A stretch of DNA of 64,000 bases from Vibrio splendidus 12E03 (GTDB taxonomy: Bacteria > Pseudomonadota > Gammaproteobacteria > Enterobacterales > Vibrionaceae). The translations under genes and the position numbers were made by a program. The DNA is taken from contig NZ_AJZD02000077.1 of the NCBI RefSeq assembly GCF_000272105.2, positions 17,152-81,151 on the forward strand, given 5' to 3'. Below the pieces are notes generated by a model. The model worked only from the letters and a program-made list of their open reading frames with translations. It did no database searches and was not told the origin of the DNA. Positions 29,277-37,676 of this stretch are shown piece after piece. The first letter of the stretch is position 1. Each line of letters opens with the position of its first letter.

Positions 29277-31205
29277 ATGCCAATTATTACTCTTCCTGAC
29301 GGTAGTCAGCGTCAATTTGACAACCCTGTATCAACTCTAGATGTTGCCCTATCAATCGGTCCTGGTCTTGCGAAAGCAACCATTGCTGGTCGTGTAGATG
29401 GCGAGCGTGTTGATGCTTGTGATCTTATCGAAAACGATGCAAGCCTAGAAATCATCACAGCTAAAGATGAAGTTGATGGTCTTGAGATCGTTCGTCACTC
29501 TTGTGCTCACCTTTTAGGCCACGCGGTTAAGCAGCTTTTTCCAGAAGCGAAAATGGCGATCGGTCCTACTATCGATAACGGTTTCTACTACGATATCGAC
29601 CTTGAGCATTCTCTAACGCAAGAAGATCTAGAAAAGATCGAAAAGCGTATGAAAGAGCTAGCGAAGACCAAGTACCAGGTTGTTAAGAAGAAAGTTAGCT
29701 GGCAGGAAGCGCGCGACGCATTCGAAGCTCGCGGCGAGACTTACAAGATTGAAATCTTGGACGAGAACGTTTCTAAAGACGATCGTCCAGGCCTGTACCA
29801 TCACGAAGAATACATCGATATGTGTCGTGGTCCACACGTACCTAACATGAGCTTCTGCCAGCACTTCACTCTACTTAACGTAGCGGGTGCTTACTGGCGT
29901 GGTAACAGTGACAACAAGATGCTTCAACGTATCTACGGCACTGCATTCCACGACAAGAAGGCGCTTAAAGCTCACCTTGTGCGCCTAGAAGAAGCGGCTA
30001 AACGTGACCACCGTAAAATCGGTAAAGCGCTTGACCTATTCCACATGCAGCAAGAAGCACCAGGCATGGTGTTCTGGCACCACAACGGTTGGACTATCTT
30101 CCGTGAGCTAGAAGTATTTATTCGTCAGAAGCTGACAGAGTACGATTACCAAGAAGTTAAAGGCCCATTAATGATGGACCGTGTTCTTTGGGAACGCTCT
30201 GGTCACTGGGATAAGTATGCTGAAGCAATGTTCACAACCTCTTCTGAGAACCGTGAATACGCTATCAAGCCAATGAACTGTCCTGGTCACGTTCAAATCT
30301 TCAACCAAGGCCTGAAATCTTACCGTGATCTGCCGCTACGTATGGCTGAGTTCGGCTCATGTCACCGTAACGAGCCGTCTGGCGCACTTCACGGCATTAT
30401 GCGTGTTCGTGGTTTTACTCAAGATGATGCACACGTATTCTGTACTGAAGACCAAGTTCAACAAGAAGTTAAAGCTTGTATTGAAATGGTTTACGATACT
30501 TACACAACTTTCGGCTTCGAAAGCATTGTTGTTAAGCTATCTACTCGTCCAGAACAGCGTGTAGGTTCAGACGAAATGTGGGACCGTGCAGAGGCTGACC
30601 TTAAGCAAGCGCTAGAGGCAATGGACATTGCATACGAGATTCAAGAAGGCGAGGGTGCGTTCTACGGACCTAAGATTGAATTTACTTTGCATGATTGTTT
30701 GGACCGCGCTTGGCAATGTGGTACAGTGCAGCTCGATTTTGCATTACCAGAACGTTTAGGTGCTACTTACGTAGGTGAAGATAACGAGCGTCACACGCCA
30801 GTTATGATCCACCGCGCGATTTTAGGTTCACTAGAACGCTTCATCGGTATTCTTATTGAAGAATACGCTGGCTTCTTCCCAACGTGGTTGGCGCCAGAAC
30901 AAGCAGTTGTAATGGGCATTACAGACAAACAGTCTGAATATGTACAAGAAATTACGAAAAAACTGCAAAAAAGTGGATTTAGAGTCAAAGCAGACTTGAG
31001 AAATGAGAAGATTGGCTTTAAAATCCGCGAACATACTTTGAAACGTGTACCGTTCATGCTTGTGTGTGGTGACCAAGAAATGGAAGCCGGCGAAATTGCA
31101 GTACGTACACGTAAAGGTAAGGACCTTGGCAAATTTAAAGTGGATGACTTTATTTCATACATCCAAGCCGAGGTTTCAAGCCGTAAGCTCAATCTGGAGG
31201 AATAG
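29277..31205 (+). CDS. thrS: Threonyl-tRNA synthetase
   Basis: The 642-residue class II synthetase charges tRNA-Thr. Order: N-terminal TGS domain ([14 protein letters not shown]), editing domain with [16 protein letters not shown] and the [11 protein letters not shown] segment, catalytic core with [25 protein letters not shown] (motif 2) and DAHVFC, then the anticodon-binding domain. The start at 29277 has AAAGGA upstream; an in-frame extension to 29238 would read through the operator hairpin and is rejected. First gene of thrS-infC-rpmI-rplT. Autoregulation by ThrRS binding to the leader is expected. Confidence 0.97.
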   Translation: MPIITLPDGSQRQFDNPVSTLDVALSIGPGLAKATIAGRVDGERVDACDLIENDASLEIITAKDEVDGLEIVRHSCAHLLGHAVKQLFPEAKMAIGPTIDNGFYYDIDLEHSLTQEDLEKIEKRMKELAKTKYQVVKKKVSWQEARDAFEARGETYKIEILDENVSKDDRPGLYHHEEYIDMCRGPHVPNMSFCQHFTLLNVAGAYWRGNSDNKMLQRIYGTAFHDKKALKAHLVRLEEAAKRDHRKIGKALDLFHMQQEAPGMVFWHHNGWTIFRELEVFIRQKLTEYDYQEVKGPLMMDRVLWERSGHWDKYAEAMFTTSSENREYAIKPMNCPGHVQIFNQGLKSYRDLPLRMAEFGSCHRNEPSGALHGIMRVRGFTQDDAHVFCTEDQVQQEVKACIEMVYDTYTTFGFESIVVKLSTRPEQRVGSDEMWDRAEADLKQALEAMDIAYEIQEGEGAFYGPKIEFTLHDCLDRAWQCGTVQLDFALPERLGATYVGEDNERHTPVMIHRAILGSLERFIGILIEEYAGFFPTWLAPEQAVVMGITDKQSEYVQEITKKLQKSGFRVKADLRNEKIGFKIREHTLKRVPFMLVCGDQEMEAGEIAVRTRKGKDLGKFKVDDFISYIQAEVSSRKLNLEE

Positions 31206-31207
31206 CT

Positions 31208-31759
31208 ATTAAAGGCGGAAGACGTGGCCAACAACCGGCCAAACAAAACCAGCACCGTTTAAACGGTGACATTCGTGGCGTTCGTGAAGTGCGTCTAACT
31301 GGCGCAGACGGCGAAGCTGTTGGTGTAGTATCAATCGCTGAAGCGATGGAAGCTGCAAATGAAGCTGGTATGGATCTTGTAGAGATCAGCCCTAACGCCG
31401 AGCCGCCAGTTTGTCGTGTGATGGACTACGGTAAGTTCCTCTTCGAGAAGAGCAAAGCTGCGAAAGAGCAGAAGAAGAAGCAAAAGCAGGTTCAGATCAA
31501 GGAAATTAAATTCCGACCTGGAACTGATATTGGAGACTATCAGGTAAAACTACGCAACCTGACTGGTTTCCTAGAAGACGGCAACAAAGTGAAGGTAACA
31601 ATTCGCTTCCGTGGCCGCGAAATGGCTCACCAAGAAATCGGTGTTGACGTTCTTAATCGTTTGAAAGCGGATACTGAAGAATTTGCAGTAGTCGAATCTT
31701 TCCCAACGAGAATTGAAGGTCGCCAGATGATCATGGTGTTGGCCCCTAAAAAGAAGTAA
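31208..31759 (+). CDS. infC: Translation initiation factor IF-3, ATT start
   Basis: The 183-residue factor prevents subunit joining and proofreads the start codon. The start is an ATT two bases after the thrS stop, with the Shine-Dalgarno GGAGG inside the thrS 3' end. ATT-AAA-GGC-GGA gives the conserved MKGG N-terminus, exactly as in E. coli, where the rare codon lets IF-3 repress its own synthesis. Conserved blocks: [19 protein letters not shown] segment, IMDYGKF-like [29 protein letters not shown] and [12 protein letters not shown]. An ATG-only caller would wrongly start it far downstream. Confidence 0.96.
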   Translation: MKGGRRGQQPAKQNQHRLNGDIRGVREVRLTGADGEAVGVVSIAEAMEAANEAGMDLVEISPNAEPPVCRVMDYGKFLFEKSKAAKEQKKKQKQVQIKEIKFRPGTDIGDYQVKLRNLTGFLEDGNKVKVTIRFRGREMAHQEIGVDVLNRLKADTEEFAVVESFPTRIEGRQMIMVLAPKKK

Positions 31760-31781
31760 TTAACGGCTTTGCAAGTAATTG

Positions 31782-31812
31782 AACCCTGCAGCCTCAGGTT
31801 GCGGGGTTTTAT
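31782..31812 (+). terminator. Attenuator-like hairpin between infC and rpmI
   Basis: AACCCTGCAGCC pairs with GGTTGCGGGGTT over about 12 base pairs (G-T pairs included) with a three-base loop and is followed by TTATT. It sits in the rpmI leader, where ribosomal protein L20 controls rpmI-rplT in other gammaproteobacteria. Confidence 0.65.
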
Positions 31813-31863
31813 TCGCCCTAATTACTATGTTATTAACAACTCAACAATGCGGAGTTATTCATC

Positions 31864-32058
31864 ATGCCTAAGATGAAAACCAACAAAGGTGCTGCTAAGC
31901 GTTTCCAGAAAACTGCTGGTGGTATTAAGTTTAAGCACGCTGGTAAACGTCACATCCTGACTAAGCGTACTACTAAGAACAAGCGTCAGCTACGTCCGAA
32001 CTCGATCCTTCCTAAATGTGAAGTTGCTCAAGTTCTACGTATGATGCCATACGCTTAA
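31864..32058 (+). CDS. rpmI: 50S ribosomal protein L35
   Basis: This 64-residue basic protein has the full L35 pattern: [20 protein letters not shown], then [15 protein letters not shown]. It is part of the large subunit. GGAG lies ten bases before the ATG. It follows infC after a 104-base leader with a strong hairpin and is coupled to rplT 42 bases on. Confidence 0.97.
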   Translation: MPKMKTNKGAAKRFQKTAGGIKFKHAGKRHILTKRTTKNKRQLRPNSILPKCEVAQVLRMMPYA

Positions 32059-32100
32059 TTCTTTTTAGTTTATAAATTCGTTTAGTTTAGGAGAAGCATA

Positions 32101-32454
32101 ATGCCTCGCGTAAAACGTGGTGTACAAGCTCGTGCACGTCATAAGAAAGTTCTAAAACAAGCTAAAGGTTACTACGGAGCACGTTCACGTGTTTACCGCG
32201 TAGCTTTCCAAGCAGTTACCAAAGCTGGTCAATACGCTTACCGTGACCGTCGCAACAAGAAACGTCAATTCCGTCAACTTTGGATTGCACGTATCAACGC
32301 GGCATCTCGTCAAAATGGTCTATCTTACAGCCGTTTCATTAATGGCCTTAAGAAAGCATCTATCGAGATCGACCGTAAGATTCTTGCTGACATCGCAGTA
32401 TTCGACAAAGCAGCATTTGCTGTTCTAGTTGAAAAAGCGAAAGCATCTCTATAA
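32101..32454 (+). CDS. rplT: 50S ribosomal protein L20
   Basis: The 117-residue protein binds 23S rRNA early in assembly and represses its own operon. Seen: [34 protein letters not shown] and [34 protein letters not shown] precedes the ATG. The gene is followed by a strong UUCG-loop terminator, so the operon ends here; pheS and pheT, which follow in E. coli, are not in this window. Confidence 0.97.
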   Translation: MPRVKRGVQARARHKKVLKQAKGYYGARSRVYRVAFQAVTKAGQYAYRDRRNKKRQFRQLWIARINAASRQNGLSYSRFINGLKKASIEIDRKILADIAVFDKAAFAVLVEKAKASL

Positions 32455-32480
32455 TTTAGAGTTAGCTTAAAGGTTTAAGA

Positions 32481-32508
32481 AAAGGAGAACTTCGGTTCTC
32501 CTTTTTTA
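32481..32508 (+). terminator. Terminator of the thrS-infC-rpmI-rplT operon
   Basis: AAAGGAGAAC-TTCG-GTTCTCCTTTTTT, a UUCG tetraloop hairpin with T run. Confidence 0.9.
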
Positions 32509-32532
32509 TTGCCTGTAATTTGGCTTTTAAAG

Positions 32533-32566
32533 ATTCCCAACTCCTTCCTTCGTCAGTCTTGGGAAT
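32533..32566. repeat. Short intergenic inverted repeat
   Basis: ATTCCCAA and TTGGGAAT form an 8-bp stem around an 18-base loop. The word TCTTGGGAATGACGAGAT resembles small intergenic repeats common in marine Vibrio genomes; whether it is repeated elsewhere in this genome cannot be seen here. Confidence 0.4.
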
Positions 32567-32664
32567 GACGAGATGAACTTCCGCATCTAATTTTTATTCG
32601 CTTGAACAAGCATTCTGGTATATAAACATCTACCTAACCTTTAAATGTTAAGCGACCGAGATAA

Positions 32665-32979
32665 ATGACCGCACCTACCACTATGACGTTCTTCGAACGT
32701 TTTGAAACTGACATCCTTTCTGGCAAAAAAACCATTACCATTCGCGATGAATCTGAGCGCAATTACCAACCTGGTAGCGTTGTAGAAGTATCAACGTTAG
32801 AAGAGGGGCGTGTATTCTGTAATCTTAAAATCATCAGCGTAGAACCAATCCTGTTTGATGACTTAGGTGAGTTCCATGCTCAGCAAGAGAACATGACGCT
32901 GCAAGTACTGAAAGACGTGATTCAAGATATCTACCCGGGTATCTCTCAGCTGTATGTGGTTTCTTACGAGCTTGTGTAG
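32665..32979 (+). CDS. yqfB: N4-acetylcytidine amidohydrolase (ASCH domain)
   Basis: The 104-residue protein aligns closely to E. coli YqfB, an ASCH-fold enzyme that hydrolyses N4-acetylcytidine to cytidine and acetate. The catalytic residues reported for YqfB (Lys21, Thr24, Glu74) correspond to Lys22 and Thr25 in GKKTITIRDES and Glu75 in HAQQENMTL. It is cytoplasmic and monocistronic, or shares a transcript with the next gene 68 bases on. Confidence 0.9.
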   Translation: MTAPTTMTFFERFETDILSGKKTITIRDESERNYQPGSVVEVSTLEEGRVFCNLKIISVEPILFDDLGEFHAQQENMTLQVLKDVIQDIYPGISQLYVVSYELV

Positions 32980-33047
32980 TCCGCTTTAAATAGAATTTGT
33001 TGATCAATACAGCGTCTAACGCAGAGCAATGAGAAAGGGAAGTCACA

Positions 33048-33497
33048 ATGAGTGAATTACAGAATGGTGCAGCTCAGCAAATTTTTCTCCAACTTTATTG
33101 TCGTGAGCAAAATGAGCAGCCGTTAATCTCTAGAACTGATCTCGACATTGCTCTTTATGATAGCGAAGGCTTTCTAGCGTGGCGTGATACAAAGCGTGAC
33201 TTCATTGTCAGTGATATCGAGAATCGAGTTTGGGTGAAGAGTTGCCCCGGCGGTTACATCACTGAAGTACACTTCAATGCTGACGGTTCTCTGATTGAAT
33301 ATCGTTTGTTCGATCGATTTGAAACAACAGGGCAGTGGCAACTAAAAGATGGGTTGTTACACGTCGAGATTTTGAAGGGCGAGAATCGCTACCAGTTTAC
33401 TGTTGTGGCTCGTGCTGATCTCAATATTCACTCTGCGGTGGAATATAAAAATGGTGAGCTGCATTCGTATCTGAAATTGGTGCAGGCTGAGCGTTAA
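33048..33497 (+). CDS. Conserved hypothetical protein, 149 aa
   Basis: No family is recognised. The protein lacks a signal peptide and membrane segments and is predicted mostly beta, with repeated short strands (FLAWRDTKRDFIVSD, GQWQLKDGLLHVEIL, RYQFTVVARADLNI), like a small barrel or lipocalin-like sandwich. GAAAGGGAAGTCACA precedes the ATG. It lies 68 bases after yqfB in the same direction, so they may be co-transcribed, and a terminator follows. Confidence 0.7.
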   Translation: MSELQNGAAQQIFLQLYCREQNEQPLISRTDLDIALYDSEGFLAWRDTKRDFIVSDIENRVWVKSCPGGYITEVHFNADGSLIEYRLFDRFETTGQWQLKDGLLHVEILKGENRYQFTVVARADLNIHSAVEYKNGELHSYLKLVQAER

Positions 33498-33550
33498 TCC
33501 CTTTTAGCCGACCTTGCTTGTCCATTAGAATAAGTGATATTCCAAGAATA

Positions 33551-33578
33551 AAAAAGCCAACAGTGATGTTGGCTTTGT
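33551..33578. terminator. Bidirectional terminator
   Basis: AAAGCCAACA-GTGA-TGTTGGCTTT lies between the convergent 149-residue gene and the LRR-kinase gene; the minus-strand T run is the better one. Confidence 0.8.
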
Positions 33579-33638
33579 TGTTTTCAATTCGACCGATTAC
33601 TTCCAATCAACACGCCATTAAGCTATTCAGTTAAGCCA

Positions 33639-34877
33639 TTAAGCTTTGAAGTTCGCTAGTTGACTATAAAGCTCGCTGTCTTGATCTTGCTTTGCACAAA
33701 CCGTCAGTAGGTCTTCAATAAAGTACTTCAATGCACGTGCTTCAATTCGGCGAATGCCTTGCTGTTGCTCTTCAGTTAGGTAGTCGTAGATAGTTGCCGC
33801 TCCAAAGTCGCCAAAGATCATCTGACCTTGCTCATTCACTAAAGTGTTGTGTGCGTATAGATCACCATGACAAACTTTGTTGGCATGAAGGTGTTCAAAC
33901 ACATCAATCATCTGTTCGGTAATGCTATTGATCTGAGAAATTGAAAGCTTAAAGCCTTCGTTGAATGTATCACGAGTGCAGCTTTCAAGAGTAGGGGGCA
34001 AACCTAGGTTGTAGAAGTTGCTCGGGATAAGCTCCATCACCAATGCTAGGTAGTTCTCTTCATCAACTTGGGCGATAGACTTCACTAGGTTGTTATGATG
34101 ACCAGCTTGAAGACACGCTTCCAGTTCATCATGTGGGTAACCGTCGCTTGTCACTTCGCCTTTGAATACTTTAACCGCCACTTCCTGAGGGAAATCAAAA
34201 TCACTGTTTAACCAATTTGCATGAGAAATCACGCCTGATGCACCTTGGCCAAGCACTTGATTCAATGAGTAACATTGAGAACTCACAGCTGGCACGCTAT
34301 CTAAGCTGCTAGGGTGTTTGCAAAACGGATTCCCCGCAAAGGCTAACCAAGCAAGCTTTGGTAGTTTAATAAGGAACTCTGGGAATTCAGTCAGTTGGTT
34401 TGCAGACAACCGAACCAGTCCGAGGTTAGATAGCTTTTCCATGCTCTCAGGTAAAGCACGAAGCTGGTTGCCTGCGAGTGCCAGTTTTTGCAGTCGTGGT
34501 CTTTCACCTAGTGAGTTAGGCAGAACTTCGATGGCATTGTCGGTCAGAATTAACCAGCGCAATTGTGCGGGTAGGGACTCTTCACTCACTGTTTTGATTT
34601 GGTTGGTCTTAAATCCAACCATTTCAAGCTTAGGAAGCAAACCAAGAACATCAGGAAGGTGTGTAAATAGGTTATTCGACGCAAAGATAATACGCAGGTT
34701 AGTCAGCTGTGTTAACTCTTGTGGAAGATCCGACAGCTGATTTCCTGAAAGGTCCAGAATCTCTAGTGAATCGGCGAGTTCTAAGATCTCTAATGGAAAT
34801 TCGGTGAGACCTTCTGACAGTTTTAAGCGCTTAATACCTTTTAGTTGCCCTGATTTTAATTGTTCTAGAGTATGCAA
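33639..34877 (-). CDS. Leucine-rich repeat protein fused to a protein kinase domain
   Basis: The N-terminal half (about residues 15-190) consists of leucine-rich repeats of about 23 residues (LEILDLSGNQLSDLPQELTQ, LQKLALAGNQLRALPESMEK, LVRLSANQLTEFPEF). The C-terminal half (about 210-400) is a eukaryotic-like kinase: glycine loop LGQGASGVI, ATP lysine in VAVKVFKGE (about 236), catalytic loop CHGDLYAHNTL (Asp about 337, HGD in place of HRD) and metal site GDFGAA. All key residues are present, so it may be active. No signal peptide or membrane helix: a cytoplasmic Ser/Thr kinase with an LRR recognition module. Substrate unknown. It stands downstream of the ABC-F gene in the same direction. Confidence 0.9.
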   Translation of the reverse strand: MHTLEQLKSGQLKGIKRLKLSEGLTEFPLEILELADSLEILDLSGNQLSDLPQELTQLTNLRIIFASNNLFTHLPDVLGLLPKLEMVGFKTNQIKTVSEESLPAQLRWLILTDNAIEVLPNSLGERPRLQKLALAGNQLRALPESMEKLSNLGLVRLSANQLTEFPEFLIKLPKLAWLAFAGNPFCKHPSSLDSVPAVSSQCYSLNQVLGQGASGVISHANWLNSDFDFPQEVAVKVFKGEVTSDGYPHDELEACLQAGHHNNLVKSIAQVDEENYLALVMELIPSNFYNLGLPPTLESCTRDTFNEGFKLSISQINSITEQMIDVFEHLHANKVCHGDLYAHNTLVNEQGQMIFGDFGAATIYDYLTEEQQQGIRRIEARALKYFIEDLLTVCAKQDQDSELYSQLANFKA

Positions 34878-34932
34878 ACCTTAGCCTTATGAGTAGATGT
34901 TCGAGGCGCGTAGTGTACTTGTCTCAATCGAG

Positions 34933-34960
34933 AAAGGCGAGCACCGGAACGACGCTCGCC
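34933..34960 (-). terminator. Possible terminator of the ABC-F gene
   Basis: GGCGAGC/GCTCGCC stem with an 11-base loop, followed on the minus strand by TTTCTCG; the T run is short. Confidence 0.45.
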
Positions 34961-34991
34961 TAACTAAGCTTATTGAATGAATTGACGAAGT

Positions 34992-36566
34992 TTAAAGTTG
35001 TATGTGATTTTGGCTTACGCCGACCTCCTCTATAAAATCAGCATCATGACTGACTAAGATGAACGCGCCTTGATATTCACGCAAAGCCGACGCCAATATT
35101 TGCTTTGAGTCGATGTCTAGGTGATTGTCTGGTTCATCGAGCAGCAGTAATGGCGAATCCTGTTTATGGCTGACGATCAACATCGCCAGTTTCATTTTCT
35201 CTCCACCGCTTAGGTGAGCTACTTTGCGGTAGACGGAGTCTCGCCTAAATCCAATACCAGCTAACAAGGTTCGAGCGTCACTTTCCGTCATGCTACAGCT
35301 ATGTGCCATCAGGCTATCGAACATGGTGTTATGGGTGTCCAACAAACCAAAGTGTTGATCAAGGTACACCGTAGATCCTAAGCGTTTGATGGTGCCAGTG
35401 TAGTTCGAGTGCTCGTTGTGAATCGCTTTCAACAGTGTCGACTTACCACAACCGTTTGCACCGGTTAGATAACAGCGTTCACCTTGTGACAGAGAAAAGT
35501 GGATAGTAGTACCAGCCCCATACTCAAGTCGGCAATCTTCAACTGTTAATAGCGCGTTCTTCTTCTTGCTATTACTCTGCTGTAGATACAAGGCCTGAGG
35601 TTTCAGTTGCTCTTGCTGTTCTTTAAGAAACTGAAGCTTATCTTGATTTTGCTCCTTTAAGTTATTTTGACTAATGGCTGATGCTCCTTGCGTTCGTCCG
35701 GCTTTATCTTTCATCGCATCCAATAATATCTTGGGTTGGCTGCCTGACTTTCGCAGTAGGTTTCCTTGCGCCTCTCGCTGTTGTGCTTTTTCTCTATTGG
35801 CTTGAGCTTGGCGTTCAAGTCGTCTCTTTTCGGATTGGTGATGCGTAATCTGCTTGTCCAATGCTTCATTTTGGCTCGACATTTGTTTGAAGTAGTCATC
35901 GTAGTTTCCTTTATAGAAACGTAACCCCAAACTGTGGAGGTGGTAGATCCCTTCCATGTGCCTCAACAGGTTTCGGTCATGGCTAACCATCAGTATTTTG
36001 CCTTCAAATTGTTGGCACTGTTCTATTAACCAGCTACGCCCGTCATTGTCTAAATGATTCGACGGCTCATCGAGGATCAGTATGTCGTTATTTGATACGA
36101 ATAGCCGATGAAGCTGTAACAGGGCAAGTTGCCCACCACTCAAAGAGCAACAAAGCGTGTTCAAATCACTAGTGATTTTGAGTGTACCTAGCAACTGCTG
36201 GGTACGTGTCTCTAAATCCCAATCATCTCCAACGATATTGAAGTGCTGCAGTTCGCAGCTACCTTGCTCTATCGCTTTTAATGCATCTAACTTTTCGGTG
36301 AGCCCTAAGAAGTCAGCGATGGTGGTGGCGAAATCCAGTAGCGTTGATGGCAACTGAGAGTAAAAGCCGATCGAACCTTGGCGCGAAATACTGCCTGTTG
36401 TGGGCTGTTTTTGCCCGATCAGTAACGAAAGAAGTAGTGACTTTCCAGCCCCATTCCTTCCGACTAGGCCGGTGAGGCGAGTGCTCAAATTAAAGGTGAT
36501 GTCTTTGAATAACCACTCACCAGTATCGAGCTGGAATGAGAGATTGTTGGCTAATATAGTAGGCAT
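34992..36566 (-). CDS. ABC-F family ATPase
   Basis: This 524-residue soluble protein has two ABC domains and no membrane part. Domain 1: Walker A GRNGAGKS (36-43), signature LSGGQLALL, Walker B ILILDEPSNHLD. A long basic linker with coiled-coil character spans about 220-335. Domain 2: GANGCGKST, LSGGEKMKLAML, LLLLDEPDNHLD. ABC-F proteins act on the ribosome, either as translation factors (EttA, Uup, YheS, YbiT) or as antibiotic-resistance proteins. The subgroup cannot be decided by eye. The ATG has a strong AAAGGGAGG, but that site is partly inside a hairpin, and the leader is long and structured, as in inducible resistance ABC-F genes. Confidence 0.9.
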   Translation of the reverse strand: MPTILANNLSFQLDTGEWLFKDITFNLSTRLTGLVGRNGAGKSLLLSLLIGQKQPTTGSISRQGSIGFYSQLPSTLLDFATTIADFLGLTEKLDALKAIEQGSCELQHFNIVGDDWDLETRTQQLLGTLKITSDLNTLCCSLSGGQLALLQLHRLFVSNNDILILDEPSNHLDNDGRSWLIEQCQQFEGKILMVSHDRNLLRHMEGIYHLHSLGLRFYKGNYDDYFKQMSSQNEALDKQITHHQSEKRRLERQAQANREKAQQREAQGNLLRKSGSQPKILLDAMKDKAGRTQGASAISQNNLKEQNQDKLQFLKEQQEQLKPQALYLQQSNSKKKNALLTVEDCRLEYGAGTTIHFSLSQGERCYLTGANGCGKSTLLKAIHNEHSNYTGTIKRLGSTVYLDQHFGLLDTHNTMFDSLMAHSCSMTESDARTLLAGIGFRRDSVYRKVAHLSGGEKMKLAMLIVSHKQDSPLLLLDEPDNHLDIDSKQILASALREYQGAFILVSHDADFIEEVGVSQNHIQL

Positions 36567-36576
36567 AAAAATACCT

Positions 36577-36643
36577 CCCTTTACGTGTAAACGAGTAAAA
36601 GGGGTGAGGCGCTTTTCTACATAGACTCCAACATAGGAGTCTA
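36577..36643 (-). promoter_or_regulatory. Structured leader of the ABC-F gene
   Basis: Reading on the minus strand, an 8-bp hairpin TAGACTCC/GGAGTCTA (36622-36643) is followed by a second, CCCTTTTAC/GTAAAGGG (36577-36603), whose 3' arm contains the first half of the ribosome binding site AAAGGGAGG. This layout could hold translation off until a ribosome or factor opens it. No T run follows, so transcription termination is not suggested. Confidence 0.5.
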
Positions 36644-36662
36644 AGAATAGATCGCCAAGACG

Positions 36663-36812
36663 TTACTTAGGTAGATGACCAATCAAAGATAGAAAAGCTG
36701 CGCTGAGATAATTTCTGTCTTTGAGGTACAGTTCTGCAAGATACATGTTGTCAAAATACGGATCTTTAAGAACTTGATTTGTCGCGAAAATAGATGACGA
36801 AGTAACGCCCAC
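36663..36812 (-). other. Small open frame upstream of the ABC-F gene (up to 49 aa)
   Basis: A frame from a GTG at 36812, with an internal ATG at 36746 giving 27 residues ending IGHLPK, stops 20 bases before the first leader hairpin. Ribosome binding sites are poor. It may be a leader peptide, the eroded 3' end of an older gene (the frame stays open just beyond the GTG, with FGHSGLVG), or chance. Confidence 0.3.
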
Positions 36813-36972
36813 TAACCCCGAGTGTCCAAATGATTTTTATAAAAATAAATCGGATGTCAGGATGTTAGTACTTCATTATGGCGTTATTCTCTTTTGAAAT
36901 GATGGTGGGATGTTACTGAAAGAGAGTGCTTAAAGTCAATATGGTGATGTGATTAAAATGTATCCAAATAAT

Positions 36973-36994
36973 TAAAGCGCCTGTGTGGCGCTTT
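36973..36994 (-). terminator. Probable terminator of the aldehyde dehydrogenase-TetR operon
   Basis: AAAGCGCC-ACACA-GGCGCTTT on the minus strand followed by AATTATTT, about 100 bases after the TetR stop and beyond the heptamer array. Confidence 0.55.
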
Positions 36995-37042
36995 AGTGAT
37001 CATTATTGGAGGTAAGTTGAGTCTAGAACTTATATCTTTGGG

Positions 37043-37077
37043 TTTAGAGTTTAGAGTTTAGAGCTTAGAGCTTAGAG
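37043..37077. repeat. Heptanucleotide tandem repeat (YTTAGAG)x5
   Basis: Three TTTAGAG units are followed by two CTTAGAG units. The array is intergenic, just after the TetR-family gene stop codon. Confidence 0.9.
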
Positions 37078-37097
37078 CCTTGGGCTTAAAGCTAAAG

Positions 37098-37676
37098 CTA
37101 CTTGTTTTGCCCACCAACGGCGCGCCAACACATATCAAAGCTATCGTTGATGTACTTCGATGTTTGCTCTGGTGGAGACTCGCTTTGTTCAATCAGCCAG
37201 TTTGCACAAATCAGAAAGTGGCTATGGATGAAGTGCCTCACAAGGTTAATGTCTAACACCATTAATTCCCCATCCTCTTGCCCTTTCAAAATGATCTCGT
37301 CTAACGATGCGAACATCTGTGAAACAATCATTTCTCGAGTTTGAGTCGTTGGGTCGAAATGAACATTGGTGAAGAACTTCATCGCAACTGGATTCTCTAA
37401 TGCCCACTCAATCCCTGAGAACCACATGAACTTAAAGGCTTGGTAGCGATCTTCTACTGCCACATCAGTGTGCGGTTGAAGGGTCGAGAATAGCTCTAAC
37501 TTCAGCTCGCGAAACAGTTCATCAATCAATAGAGATTTGTTTTCGAAGTGGTGGAACAGCGTCGCTTTCGCCACACCAGCTGTTTTCGCTATTTGTCCAG
37601 TAGATGTGCCCTCTAGCCCCTGTTGAGAGAATAGCAAGAGTGCAGCATCTAGGATTTTTTGTCTTTTGGTGATCAT
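37098..37676 (-). CDS. TetR family transcriptional regulator
   Basis: The 192-residue protein has an N-terminal helix-turn-helix typical of TetR/AcrR (LFSQQGLEGTSTGQIAKTAG followed by VAKATLFHHFENKSLLIDELF) and a helical ligand domain. It is the second gene of an operon: its ATG overlaps the stop of the aldehyde dehydrogenase gene by four bases (ATGA). A dyad that could be its operator lies upstream of that operon, so it probably represses both genes and responds to an aldehyde or related lipid. The ligand is unknown. Confidence 0.9.
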   Translation of the reverse strand: MITKRQKILDAALLLFSQQGLEGTSTGQIAKTAGVAKATLFHHFENKSLLIDELFRELKLELFSTLQPHTDVAVEDRYQAFKFMWFSGIEWALENPVAMKFFTNVHFDPTTQTREMIVSQMFASLDEIILKGQEDGELMVLDINLVRHFIHSHFLICANWLIEQSESPPEQTSKYINDSFDMCWRAVGGQNK

